Shown in pieces: positions 52,815 to 62,010 of a DNA stretch of 64,000 nt. The DNA lies in assembly GCF_002019695.1 (NCBI RefSeq), contig NZ_KV917376.1, forward strand, positions 3,726,282-3,790,281, in the 5' to 3' direction. Below the pieces are notes generated by a model. That model did no database searches. It was not told where the DNA came from and saw only the letters and a program-made list of their open reading frames with translations. Positions within the stretch are counted from its first letter, which is position 1; each line of letters opens with the position of its first letter. The translations under genes were made by a program, and so were the position numbers. The stretch is from Evansella clarkii. Lineage in GTDB: Bacteria > Bacillota > Bacilli > Bacillales > Salisediminibacteriaceae.

Positions 52815-53585
52815 TCACAAATCATATAAAAAATCCATAAATAAGTCTATTGATTTTTTAGTAACACAAATTACTATTATCTCTTTGAATTTAAATTCGG
52901 AAATGCTTTTAATTAGTTTTGATCTTAAATCTTCATAATCATAATTTTCCCAATCACCCTCTAAGTAAATAGTAGAAGCAGGAATAATATGAAAATCATT
53001 TATAGAAGCAAATTTTTTATTAGTGAAATTATCTGATAACTTTTTAATGTTATCTCTAATATTTTTCTCAGTACCTACATCTATTTGAGAAGCATGATTA
53101 TAAGCATTTTTCCACGGGTTATTTTTTACCTCCCCATTAAATTTATCGACTAAATCATCATAGGCCTTGGTAATTTTATTATGATGACTACTATTCTTGC
53201 TGTCTTTACTCCCCGATTTACTCTCCATTATCCATTCAACTTCTTCAAACGAATAATAACCATCGAAGCCTTTTTTTATTGAGTTTTCTTCTAAATTAAA
53301 GAACATACATTCCTGTTTAAATCCTAAATTTTTTAAATATAAATGTACAAAGAATTCAGCAATTGCACCCATTTTTGTACCGATTGCTTTACTCTCTAAA
53401 AATTCAAGTGCTCTTTTTTTCACTGTCTCTACATTACTTCCACTTGCACCTTCGCAAATATTAACAAAATGTTCATTAATAAAATCGATAAGTTCAAGAC
53501 TATATTCTTTCACATCTACTACATGTATTTCAAAATAATTATCTATAACCTTCTTTGAATGGAATAGAATGGACTTTTCACTCAT
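52815..53585 (-). CDS. HamA-like nuclease (DUF1837-type)
   Basis: A 256-residue protein. A nuclease core of the PD-(D/E)xK kind is visible: Glu in MGAIAEFFVHLYL (about 77), Asp in KKGFDGYY (108) and ExK in IMESKSG (121-123). The size and gene order match HamA of Hachiman systems (DUF1837). In Hachiman, HamA degrades DNA non-specifically once released by HamB, killing the infected cell. The family link is by layout and motif; sequence identity to known HamA was not computed. Confidence 0.62.
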   Translation of the reverse strand: MSEKSILFHSKKVIDNYFEIHVVDVKEYSLELIDFINEHFVNICEGASGSNVETVKKRALEFLESKAIGTKMGAIAEFFVHLYLKNLGFKQECMFFNLEENSIKKGFDGYYSFEEVEWIMESKSGSKDSKNSSHHNKITKAYDDLVDKFNGEVKNNPWKNAYNHASQIDVGTEKNIRDNIKKLSDNFTNKKFASINDFHIIPASTIYLEGDWENYDYEDLRSKLIKSISEFKFKEIIVICVTKKSIDLFMDFLYDL

Positions 53586-54233
53586 CTTTAATTCACACCT
53601 TAAATTATAGGACTTTATTATTGATTACAAACTAATATGTTTTATAACCCTTTCTTAATTAATTTCTACATAATTGATAATTTTTCCTTTTTAGAAAGAA
53701 AATTCATGTAATTTATTACTATTTACGGGCCTAAATGTGTAACTAATCTTCCTGAAAATAAATTTAATATTTTTTAGTAGTTTAATCGTATATAGTTATT
53801 TTCGTTTCACAGTAGGTAATATTAACTTTTAACTATATATTTCCCAGGATATTACTTGCATTGTTAATGCCCAGTGCTGTACTGAAGAAGAATGAAACAT
53901 TAACACTGCACACAAGATGAGTGGTGGTTAATGGGGACCGATGGGTGGCAGGGTTAGAAGCTGTCCAGAGCGGTACGAGGATGAAGTACCCATTGCTGTC
54001 CTGAAAATTCAGAAAAATACAGCATTAATAAACGTTTACTATATTTTCAGGTTATTAGTTGAACGGAATCGACAAAGTACCTTTTAACCCGACGATTTTA
54101 TGTGAAATTAAACGTCCTGGACAGCTGAAATTTACCTTGTCTTAAAGAAATATAAAAGGATAGAAAACACAAAAATTAAATAAATGAAGAGGTAGCCCAA
54201 ACCTCTTCACCATAAATAATATAGAGTTCTCTT
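53586..54233. other. Intergenic stretch, nothing recognised
   Basis: About 650 bp with no supported gene. A short coding-like plus-strand segment near 53940-54080 contains stops in all frames. The region 53600-53800 is very AT-rich and should hold the hamA promoter. The DUF2290 gene terminator lies at 54186-54208. Confidence 0.35.
54186..54208 (-). terminator. Terminator of DUF2290-like gene
   Basis: The perfect stem GAAGAGGT / ACCTCTTC with a 7-nt loop is followed by ATTTATTTAATTTTT on the minus strand, about 25 bp after the stop. Confidence 0.55.
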
Positions 54234-54920
54234 CTAAAAGTGTTGTGAAATAACTAGCTGATCTTTTAAATTATACGATATTTCTTGTGTAGATTTGGCC
54301 AAAATAGGTGCACTAGGAAAATCATCCTCAGAAAAATTTATCGTTGGATAATAATGATTCAAAATAAATCTTATAAATGTGTTAAAACATATGGGCTTAA
54401 TGGTATTCATCCTTGACTTTGGATGTTGAGTATGAATATGTGCTTTAGGATGATTGGGTGTATCATTGCTTAAATCAAAGTCAACTCTTATTGGGGATCT
54501 CATTCTCAAATTTTCTCGATCTTCAATATACAGTTTAACAATTTCAAAAGGAGAAAATTCTCCGTCGTCTTCAAAATCAACGTAAACTGGGCACGGCCAC
54601 CAAAGTAAATTTTGAGAAATTAATTTATTATGTTCAAATGTAAACGAAAATCGTATTATGGAGTAATCATTCATTAGTATATGATAAGCTCCATGCTCTA
54701 ATAGAGTAAGGTATTGAGAAATCTTTAAAAAAGCATTACTACTTACCTCTCTTCCACCTTTATGGTTAAACCATGATAATATTGTTTTATCCATTCCTTG
54801 ATCATAATCCACTTTAACTGGATTATAGAATTTTATTAATTTTAGATTTAGTAGAACCTCGAGAGAATTTTCAATTTGTTCTTTTATAGATAAGACGTTT
54901 TTATTCACTGTCTTCCTCAA
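54234..54920 (-). CDS. DUF2290-like protein
   Basis: A 228-residue soluble protein. The C-terminal half has the DUF2290 signature: IRVDFDLSNDTPNHPKAHIH, then PICFNTFIRFILNHYYP, that is a His-Pro-Lys-X-His cluster followed by the FIRFIL...YY helix. DUF2290 has no established activity. It starts with TTG at 54920, overlapping the helicase gene by 20 bp, so it is translationally coupled. It is the second gene of a two-gene unit in a defence-rich island. Confidence 0.65.
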   Translation of the reverse strand: MRKTVNKNVLSIKEQIENSLEVLLNLKLIKFYNPVKVDYDQGMDKTILSWFNHKGGREVSSNAFLKISQYLTLLEHGAYHILMNDYSIIRFSFTFEHNKLISQNLLWWPCPVYVDFEDDGEFSPFEIVKLYIEDRENLRMRSPIRVDFDLSNDTPNHPKAHIHTQHPKSRMNTIKPICFNTFIRFILNHYYPTINFSEDDFPSAPILAKSTQEISYNLKDQLVISQHF

Positions 54921-57039
54921 TGTCTTTTCTAGACTTTAATGTATTTATCAATGCTTCAAGTTCAGGAACTGTACTAGGATCTACTATACCTTTTTCAACT
55001 AACTCAATAATTTCAGAAAGGTTAAGCGCAGCTTGGTTAATTATTTTCTTCTCTTCTTCTGACCTATCTCCATGAATCAACTGCATTCGTTCTAACTCCT
55101 CAAGAGTCGGTATTTTAAATACTAATTTATAATCGCGATGAATACATTTATTAACTTCGCTTTCAATAATTTTCATATTATTTCCTACTCCACAAATCTT
55201 TACCCAAGCTCTCGAACGTGTTATGGCTGTAAAAAGAGTATTTCTTAATTTAATCATTTCGGTCCCAGTTGCACAGTGTTCAGAGTTAACAATATATACT
55301 TTTGGAGCTTCGTTACCTTTTGCACGAAAAATATTAGCGCAAGTCACGATATCATCTACTCTAAATGTGTCTCTATCTGTGGTAACACCTGCTAGAAGTG
55401 ACTCTATGTTTTTAGCTAAGAGATATTTTCTAAAATCCATATACTCACTTCTCGAATAATATGCATCGGGAAAAATAACGAGAATATCATCATAATCTAA
55501 CTCTTCATTCTGAATATCATTTTCGATTTGTTGTGCAACCCAATAGTATTGTTCCTGAACGTTGCTAAAAGATTTAACTTCTATTGCTTCAGAGGCCCCT
55601 ACTAGTTCATCAAAATAACTCGGTGACGATTCATCTTTTCTTTTTAACGACACTTCTTTCCCATATTCCAACAATCCAGAAACTTTTCTATATCCAATAT
55701 CATCCCATAACTTTAAATCTTTAAAAAGTTGCACTAAGCCACCAGTCCGATAAATACCAAATCCTAAAGCATGAGCAAGAGTTAAAGTCCATCTGGAATT
55801 TCTATAACATATTGGTAAGACAATATCTTGTTGTGCACTATTTTCTGCACTATCTAAAGTTACTAACGGCGCACCTTGTTTATCTACACCAAATAATTCC
55901 TTTACTTCAGGCATACCATCATTTGTTAAGTTTTGCAATTCATCATAGGCAAACACAATTCTTTTTGGGTCTTTTGTAATTCTATAACAAATTTTAAAGA
56001 AGCTTTTTGGCATATCCTGAGCCTCATCTATCAGGACTGCATCATAATATGGAGTATATGTGTCATTCATACTCTGAAGCAACTCATTACAAATACCTTC
56101 AAAAGAACCCTCTCTACCGTATTTAGTTTTTGCTGCATTAAAGGTGACAGGCACCATATTTAATGTCCTAGATGTTACGGAATAAACCCCCTCCTCATTT
56201 GCTGTCCCCCAGGCATGTAATATATGTAATTTTTTAAAATTGGGTTCATGTCCTAAATATTCAAAAGAGAAGTTTCTTATCATATTGCGAAATTGTTGTC
56301 CAAGTGCACGAGTATAAAATGTAACAGCAATTTCCCATTCTGGATGCTGCGCGTGAAGATATGCTGCTTTTAAAGCTAAAACTACTGTTTTACCAGACCC
56401 AGCTAAACCTCTTACTCGTTGAGGGCCTTCCGGAACTTCAAAAGCAGCTTTCTTTTGCCATTGATCAAGATTTGCGATTTCTTTCTCAATTATTTTAATT
56501 TTATGACCTAATGAATTCTCCTTAGTAACATTTTCTCTCTCTTTCTTAGGCTTCATTGTGGAAACTTTTTGTAATGCTTCTTGTAATCTTGCATATAGGT
56601 TAGAGTCAAAACCATCTAAACGATCAATTACGTCTTTAATGTTAGTTGAATCTGCAAATAAATACTCATTTCCGTCTCTAGAGCTCGGAATTTCTGTTGC
56701 ATCTTTTAATGGAAAGAATGTAATTACGTTAGGCTCGAATGCAAGCCTTCTACCTCTCCTTAGAGAATTATATTGCATTAATGTACTTTCTAATTGGAAA
56801 AACATCTGATCATATTGATCATATACTTCTTCTTTATCATGCGTTGCAAAAATAAAAGCAATTAATCCAAACTGTTCAGAAACTAACATAGCATCTACAG
56901 TAATAACTTTTGAATCAGCAGCTTTTAGTAAATACCCTAAGAAAAGTGTTCCATTTATATTACTTTCATTTAAATCTTCTATTAACAAGTCCGTAGCCTG
57001 TCTATTGCGTACAATACCTCTGACTATATCTAACTCCAT
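54901..57039 (-). CDS. SF1 (UvrD-like) helicase of the DUF2290 pair
   Basis: A 712-residue protein. The N-terminal about 190 residues have mixed alpha/beta character and may be a regulatory or nuclease-like domain without a clear catalytic motif. The helicase core has Walker A GLAGSGKT (about 211-218), VTFYTRALGQQF, motif II LIDEAQDMP (about 336-344), CYRNSRWTL and late FRAKGNEAPKVYIV and LFTAITRSRAWV. The start is ATG 57039 with AAGGAG eight bases upstream. Linked to the DUF2290-like gene by overlap. Confidence 0.78.
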   Translation of the reverse strand: MELDIVRGIVRNRQATDLLIEDLNESNINGTLFLGYLLKAADSKVITVDAMLVSEQFGLIAFIFATHDKEEVYDQYDQMFFQLESTLMQYNSLRRGRRLAFEPNVITFFPLKDATEIPSSRDGNEYLFADSTNIKDVIDRLDGFDSNLYARLQEALQKVSTMKPKKERENVTKENSLGHKIKIIEKEIANLDQWQKKAAFEVPEGPQRVRGLAGSGKTVVLALKAAYLHAQHPEWEIAVTFYTRALGQQFRNMIRNFSFEYLGHEPNFKKLHILHAWGTANEEGVYSVTSRTLNMVPVTFNAAKTKYGREGSFEGICNELLQSMNDTYTPYYDAVLIDEAQDMPKSFFKICYRITKDPKRIVFAYDELQNLTNDGMPEVKELFGVDKQGAPLVTLDSAENSAQQDIVLPICYRNSRWTLTLAHALGFGIYRTGGLVQLFKDLKLWDDIGYRKVSGLLEYGKEVSLKRKDESSPSYFDELVGASEAIEVKSFSNVQEQYYWVAQQIENDIQNEELDYDDILVIFPDAYYSRSEYMDFRKYLLAKNIESLLAGVTTDRDTFRVDDIVTCANIFRAKGNEAPKVYIVNSEHCATGTEMIKLRNTLFTAITRSRAWVKICGVGNNMKIIESEVNKCIHRDYKLVFKIPTLEELERMQLIHGDRSEEEKKIINQAALNLSEIIELVEKGIVDPSTVPELEALINTLKSRKDIEEDSE

Positions 57040-58184
57040 ACAATAAGCTCCTTCCATTGGATAAAATTTAAGTACTACTTTTCTTTTAACTCATTCAATT
57101 TTAATTATATCTAAATTTTTATTGGTGAGGTATTTTATTTTATGGTTATAATAACATAAATAAATCTATTGATAGCCATATCTGTTTTGCCATGAAATCC
57201 CAAACCAATACTTCCTGTTTCAGTTTACAGTGTTAAAAAGGGATAAAAAAAGATCCATAACATGTTCTTATAAAACCTTAATCCACCCGAATATTTCATC
57301 CAAATTAATACTGAATTTGCAATCACCGTATATTCAAAGAACCGGATAATAGCAGTGAGTTGAATTATACGCTTTACTGTAACCAAACCTCCATTTCTCC
57401 CTAAAAAGCCCCCACTAAAATTCAGACATTTTCAATCATTAATTTCAACTTACTAATTAGACTGCTAAACCCGTCCTTGAATTCTCGTTCGCCCCATATC
57501 GTCTGCCAATATCAATTCGCCCTAACCTCCAAATTTAGCCCCACTCATGCTCGAACTTCTTCTTATATGCTATCTTCTAGTACTCCTCAATTACATCCGA
57601 ACCATTTTAAAACCACCAGACTTACGCATTCTTTAGGGACAGAATCGCAAATAAACCGGTGATGCAACGGTTTGTGACGTTTATTTTCACTTTTTTAATT
57701 TTAGTTTTAAATATCACAGTCCCTCCACTGCTCCGTACTCCACCATTTCAAATACGTAATAACATTCTCCATAATTACTCTCTACTATCACCGCCTCTTT
57801 TTTTATCCAGTCCCGCAAATCTTAGAATTACAAACATACAAATGGACCGACTGTCCTCCGTTTTTTCAAAACAGCTCAAATACAACGAGGAGACCAAGCC
57901 TCTTCCTCTTGGCCTTTAACCTTATACGATTTGATGACGAGCTGGAAATGCCGTAGCCTTTATGCTCCTACTAGAAAGCAACATTTAGGTTTGGCACCCC
58001 CGGTCGCATTTACCTAAAAATGAAAAACCCTCGGCCAAGTATCTTTACTTTTATAAATGTGCTCTAATATACCTGTTATTGGAATCTATATAAGATACAG
58101 AAAATCTTTATTCTTAACACATGAACCCAAGTGAGAATGAGAAAAATGAATTTACCGAAAAATAAAGAGATATGGATTTTGATT
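57040..58184. other. Gene-free stretch including decayed paralogue
   Basis: From about 57370 to 57900 lies a decayed copy of the neighbouring winged-helix gene. 57060-57360 is AT-rich and contains the helicase promoter region. 57900-58184 shows no gene. Confidence 0.4.
57370..57900 (-). pseudogene. Decayed copy of the winged-helix gene at 58185
   Basis: Segments align with the 58185-59072 gene: GTGATGCAACGGTTTGTGAC corresponds to GTGATCCAACGGTTCGTTAC, and CTTATATGCTATCTTCTAGT corresponds to the CTTATACGC...CTTCCAGT stretch; TTTTAGTTTTAAA also matches. Stops and indels break every frame. The homology shows a tandem duplication followed by decay. Confidence 0.6.
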
Positions 58185-59072
58185 TTACTCCTCCCACTCT
58201 TCCACCATCCTGTCAAACTCCCCCTTAAACTTCCTGTTCACCACACCATAGAAATAAGCGATTGGCTTCCTAACCCGCCCTTTTTTCAATGCCCGCACAA
58301 TCTGCCGAAACCCTGACAAACCTACCTCCAACATAACCTCAGGCTCCTGGTCAAACACTTTCTTATACGCGGCGATTTTCACCATCTTCCAGTATTCCTC
58401 AATCACAGCTGCCGAATCATAAAAGCACTTCGCAAGGCTCACGAATTTCTTAGGAACAAATTCACACGTAAATTTGTGATCCAACGGTTCGTTACGTTTA
58501 TTATCTTTTTCTTTTGTTTTAGTTTTAAAAGAAGAATAAGTTTTATGGTGGTTCAATTGTTCCTGGTTGGGTAGTTCATCGTTCCCATACGTACCAGACA
58601 CAACAACGTCACTACCATACTCCGCCTTAGTTTCCTCCACAACACCTACACGATAACCCGCCTTTTCTTCCTTCACTTCCACCGCCGACGAAACAACCAA
58701 CCCCTCCTCTCCCCCATACCGCTGAAACACATACAAATTACTCGACTGGCCGCCCTTCTCCCGCTCCAGCTCAAATACACAGAGCATCCCAATCTCCTTC
58801 GCCTTCACAACCATCCGCTTAAACGTTGACCGGGAAATCCCATTGCCAGCGTACTCCTCATGAATCGCCTTCAGAAACGTACCAATCCTCCCGGTCGCAA
58901 CACCCGTCACCTTCACCGCATAGCGAAGTAGGCGGCTGAGGCCAACCCTCTCCCCCTTCGTAAACCTCTCGCCATACACATCTAGCCAGCACCGCACATG
59001 CTCATTAAACTCACTAACACTCCCGAAATGGGAAAACTCGCGGAAACTCTCAACAGAACCAATCTTCATCAT
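58185..59072 (-). CDS. Winged-helix protein, replication-initiator-like
   Basis: A protein of about 295 residues. The N-terminal half has a helix-turn-helix: FTKGERVGLSRLLRYAVKVT, and ISRSTFKRMVVKAKEIGMLC with a wing EREKGGQSSNLYVFQRYGGE. The C-terminal half is charged and helical, ending KKGRVRKPIAYFYGVVNRKF. It resembles plasmid or phage-type replication and regulatory wHTH proteins, but no named family is certain. The start is ATG at 59072 with AAGGAGAA seven bases upstream. It is downstream of comK on the same strand. A decayed duplicate lies just beyond. Confidence 0.6.
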   Translation of the reverse strand: MMKIGSVESFREFSHFGSVSEFNEHVRCWLDVYGERFTKGERVGLSRLLRYAVKVTGVATGRIGTFLKAIHEEYAGNGISRSTFKRMVVKAKEIGMLCVFELEREKGGQSSNLYVFQRYGGEEGLVVSSAVEVKEEKAGYRVGVVEETKAEYGSDVVVSGTYGNDELPNQEQLNHHKTYSSFKTKTKEKDNKRNEPLDHKFTCEFVPKKFVSLAKCFYDSAAVIEEYWKMVKIAAYKKVFDQEPEVMLEVGLSGFRQIVRALKKGRVRKPIAYFYGVVNRKFKGEFDRMVEEWEE

Positions 59073-59221
59073 GGGACACTTCTCCTTCAAAATGGGGTAA
59101 ATTGCGGGGCACTTCTTAAAGACCTTACGGGGAAAGATAAAGTGGGAATGAAAATAGAAGGCGGGAGCTTTCTGTAGCCTGGCAATCACACATCTAAACT
59201 ATGTCAGCTCCCTGCTCTCAG

Positions 59222-59722
59222 TTAAAGCATCTTCGTGGAACTATGGAGATCCGTAAGTTCAAGACCAAATTTCGTTTTTACATAGCCGGTTTTATACATT
59301 TGTTTTACTAAGAGCCATGGGGCAATATCAAGTTCAAGCCGTCGTTCATTTATAAAGGTAATTTGGGATTTATTCGGGTTATCTGGGTGAGGGGTAATAC
59401 AGAAGATCTGGGAGTAGAAAAGCCAGTGGCAGTCATACTGTTTCGGTGAATGAGTGGGAAATGCGTATATATCCTTCTCACGGTTAACAGGGATCGGCAC
59501 CTTGCGCCTGATATCCAGCTGGCACATAACCGCCCGCCGCCTACCATTATAATCAGCACCACCGGAAATACAGGCCGACTCAATCAGCTTCATCGGCTTC
59601 GCTTTTACATAAATTGTTTTCGAGCCTTCCATCACTACAGACTGATAGTCAATATGGTAAACCGGCAGGATCGCCAAAGTCTGCCCATTAATTCGATAGT
59701 TTTCCAGAATAATTTCGTTCAT
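59222..59722 (-). CDS. comK: Competence transcription factor ComK
   Basis: A 166-residue ComK-family protein: MNEIILENYRINGQTLAILP, CISGGADYNGRRRAVMCQLD, VPIPVNREKDIYAFPTHSPK, and LVKQMYKTGYVKTKFGLEL. ComK binds AAAA-N5-TTTT boxes and activates DNA-uptake genes. It is about 25 residues shorter than the B. subtilis protein at the C-terminus, as in some other Bacillaceae; a functional product is likely. GGAGC precedes the ATG. It lies in a defence island, next to a wHTH gene. Confidence 0.85.
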   Translation of the reverse strand: MNEIILENYRINGQTLAILPVYHIDYQSVVMEGSKTIYVKAKPMKLIESACISGGADYNGRRRAVMCQLDIRRKVPIPVNREKDIYAFPTHSPKQYDCHWLFYSQIFCITPHPDNPNKSQITFINERRLELDIAPWLLVKQMYKTGYVKTKFGLELTDLHSSTKML

Positions 59723-59830
59723 TGAAACAGCTCCTTATTGGTGGGATGGGTAGTGAATGGGAATGTATATGGGTGAAACATGAGGCAAACAAGAGGTTGA
59801 AGTTCTAGCAAAGGAGCGGGAGAGGCTTCC

Positions 59831-60100
59831 CTACTCCTTGTCTATGTTCTTTTTTTCGTTATATAAATCATCCAGCGGCTTAATTATTGTTGTTGGCTTA
59901 ACATCAAGCCCTTTTGATAAATCATAAAGAGTACTTGTAGTAAAACCGGATCTGCCCTTTTCAATATCAATGAGCTGACGGTAAGTAAAATTTGCGCGAA
60001 ATGCTAACTCCTCCTGGGAAAAGTCTTTATCATTTCTTAGATTACGAATATGTCTCCCTAAAACTACGTTTATTTCTTCTGCTAATTTATCATCCTTCAA
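59831..60100 (-). CDS. XRE-type helix-turn-helix regulator
   Basis: An 89-residue DNA-binding protein with a Cro/CI domain: LGRHIRNLRNDKDFSQEELA, FRANFTYRQLIDIEKGRSGF and TTSTLYDLSKGLDVKPTTII. It starts with TTG at 60100 with AAAGGAG in front. A single-domain regulator of unknown target, upstream of comK on the same strand; it may control local genes. The segment 59723-59830 between it and comK holds no gene. Confidence 0.8.
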   Translation of the reverse strand: MKDDKLAEEINVVLGRHIRNLRNDKDFSQEELAFRANFTYRQLIDIEKGRSGFTTSTLYDLSKGLDVKPTTIIKPLDDLYNEKKNIDKE

Positions 60101-60384
60101 CAGCTATGCTCCTTTTTACAAACATTATCTATTCGCAAAAAGGTTTGCACCATGAAGAAAAGTTCACATTTTTACAGTATATGTAAAATAATCTTAGTTT
60201 TTTTAAAAATTTTAAAGGAACTATATTGTCTCTTGCAGAATTTCTTCTTTGAAAAATTACGGAAGATCCATTTTTTAAAGCTGTAAAATAAAATAACTCC
60301 TGCACTTTCTTGTTTTACTTCTTAAATTAATTTCTTTAAACTAGTGGTTGAGAAAGTAAAAGATATTAATTGTGGGAGGAACAA

Positions 60385-60780
60385 ATGAACAAAGCAGTAA
60401 AAGTAGTAGCAGCCATCATAGAAAATGACGAAAATGAAATTTTATGTGCCTTAAGGTCACCTGAAATGAGCATACCAAACATGTGGGAGTTCCCAGGCGG
60501 GAAGGTTGAAAAAGACGAAGATATTTATGAAGCATTAAGAAGAGAAATTAAAGAAGAAATGGATTGTGAAATACATACTGAAGAAGTCTTTAATGATAAT
60601 ACTCATGATTATGAAAATTTCACCATCAATTTAATTGCTATTAAGGCAAAATTAGTGAGGGGTACGCCAACGGCTACTGAGCATTCAAAGCTGATTTGGT
60701 TCAAACGAGAGAACCTTAAATCTTTAGTCTGGGCACCGGCCGATATACCGGCTGTTGAACAATTAGTTAATGAAAAATAG
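60385..60780 (+). CDS. MutT-type Nudix hydrolase
   Basis: A 131-residue Nudix protein. The Nudix box is complete (about residues 38-60): GGKVEKDEDIYEALRREIKE EM, including the Mg-binding REIKEE. The N-terminal VVAAIIENDENEILCALRSP and C-terminal LIWFKRENLKSLVW resemble MutT, which removes 8-oxo-dGTP; other nucleotide substrates are possible. The start at 60385 follows GGGAGGAACAA; an earlier in-frame ATG (60370) has no site. It is the only plus-strand gene in this part, alone between regulatory and defence genes. Confidence 0.85.
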   Translation: MNKAVKVVAAIIENDENEILCALRSPEMSIPNMWEFPGGKVEKDEDIYEALRREIKEEMDCEIHTEEVFNDNTHDYENFTINLIAIKAKLVRGTPTATEHSKLIWFKRENLKSLVWAPADIPAVEQLVNEK

Positions 60781-61095
60781 TCTTCATGAACCTTAATAAA
60801 AAAGCCTGCTTCTGATCCGAAAATAATTTATTATCAGATGCACAGCTTATATCGTATATAGTAACGTCGTAAACCTTACTATTACTTGTTAGTGCATTTT
60901 CTCATTTCTTCTATTGAAGAACTGAGTATCCCGTTTCATCTTTGGGAGGACAGAGACGGTTCTGTTCTACACCTTCGATTAGATGAAATTTTAGAAGCAG
61001 AGAACCGTCACATGCATAATTAAATTTCTTCTTTCGCCATAAATTTAAAATGATTTAATCAAAATAATGTTTTTAGTTCTCCCATAAATTATTCT
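60781..61095. other. Intergenic stretch with GACGGTTCT repeat
   Basis: No gene is supported. At 60945-61015 it has the arms GACGGTTCT / AGAACCGTC about 40 bp apart, close to the GGGACAG-type Bacillaceae repeats. A frame across it (ELSIPFHLWEDRDGSVLHLR) is a consequence of the repeat, not a gene. Confidence 0.4.
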
Positions 61096-61899
61096 TTATA
61101 AATTCATTTCTTTATTACGAACCACTTCGACCAACATAGCATTATATTCTTTAAAATCCCTTCCATGATGACAACGTCTATGACAATTTGGACATATTGC
61201 CCCAACAGATTCAGGGTGGTCAGGTCCACCATCAGACAACCTTCTTAAATGATGAACTTCAAGAAAGGGTTGTCCCTCTTTTGTATAAAAAGGTGCTTCA
61301 GTATCACAGGCCTCACAAATGCCCTTTGCCCTTTTTAAAGCATATAACTTAATCGCCTTACTTCTTTTCACAGACTTTGTTACTCTTTCTGTTACTGTGA
61401 CTTCTTCTTCGGCAGAGTCAACGGCTTTTTTTCTAAGTTCACTTAATGAATCATTATTAATTTCACCATTTATCTCTTCCTCGACTCCTTCTGTTAACTC
61501 TTCAGTTCTAACTAATTCAAATACTATCGTCTCTCTCATATGACCTAAACGATCTGTAGAACGCCTATTGTGGTAACCTATGCAAGTCATATTGTCTATA
61601 AACTCTACATGGCCTGTCTTTACATATTCAAATAGATAAATATCCTTACCGTTTTCAACATGATCACGAATGGCTTTATTACCTTTATTAAAATTCATAT
61701 CTCCTTCTTGCCCTTCTCCGGTATAATAAAAAACACCATTATCTTGCCATCCGTCTTTATAACCATATTCTTCACCACTATCTCCAGTGAAAATCATTAT
61801 AAATGGAAAGCTCCTCGGAGTACTTATACCACTTTGATTTTGTCCACCATATTTCTCATGTATACTTCTTCGTCTGTAAACTTTTCCTGGTTTAAACAT
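61096..61899 (-). CDS. SRA-like / HNH modification-dependent endonuclease
   Basis: A 267-residue two-domain protein. The N-terminal about 140 residues read as an SRA-like (YDG/PUA-superfamily) domain for modified DNA: MFKPGKVYRRRSIHEKYGGQ, RSFPFIMIFTGDSGEEYGY, KGNKAIRDHVENGKDIYLFE, and EFIDNMTCIGYH. The C-terminal HNH domain has CEACDTEAPF, FLEVHHLRRLSDGGPDHPE and CPNCHRRCHHG, with Zn-binding Cys and catalytic His. This architecture is that of type IV enzymes of the ScoMcrA C-terminal kind, which cut DNA carrying modified bases. No cognate methylase seen nearby. Confidence 0.82.
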   Translation of the reverse strand: MFKPGKVYRRRSIHEKYGGQNQSGISTPRSFPFIMIFTGDSGEEYGYKDGWQDNGVFYYTGEGQEGDMNFNKGNKAIRDHVENGKDIYLFEYVKTGHVEFIDNMTCIGYHNRRSTDRLGHMRETIVFELVRTEELTEGVEEEINGEINNDSLSELRKKAVDSAEEEVTVTERVTKSVKRSKAIKLYALKRAKGICEACDTEAPFYTKEGQPFLEVHHLRRLSDGGPDHPESVGAICPNCHRRCHHGRDFKEYNAMLVEVVRNKEMNL

Positions 61900-62010
61900 T
61901 CTTATCTCTCCCTTTTATTTTATTCCAATGATATAACTTAATTTTACTAACAACCATAAATACACGCAGAATTTAAATAAAAACATAAAGCTCTAATTAC
62001 AAAAAAAATG

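Noticed and set aside
60900-61021. Open frame across the GACGGTTCT repeat
   Set aside because: The coding look comes from the repeat itself; no start codon or ribosome site.
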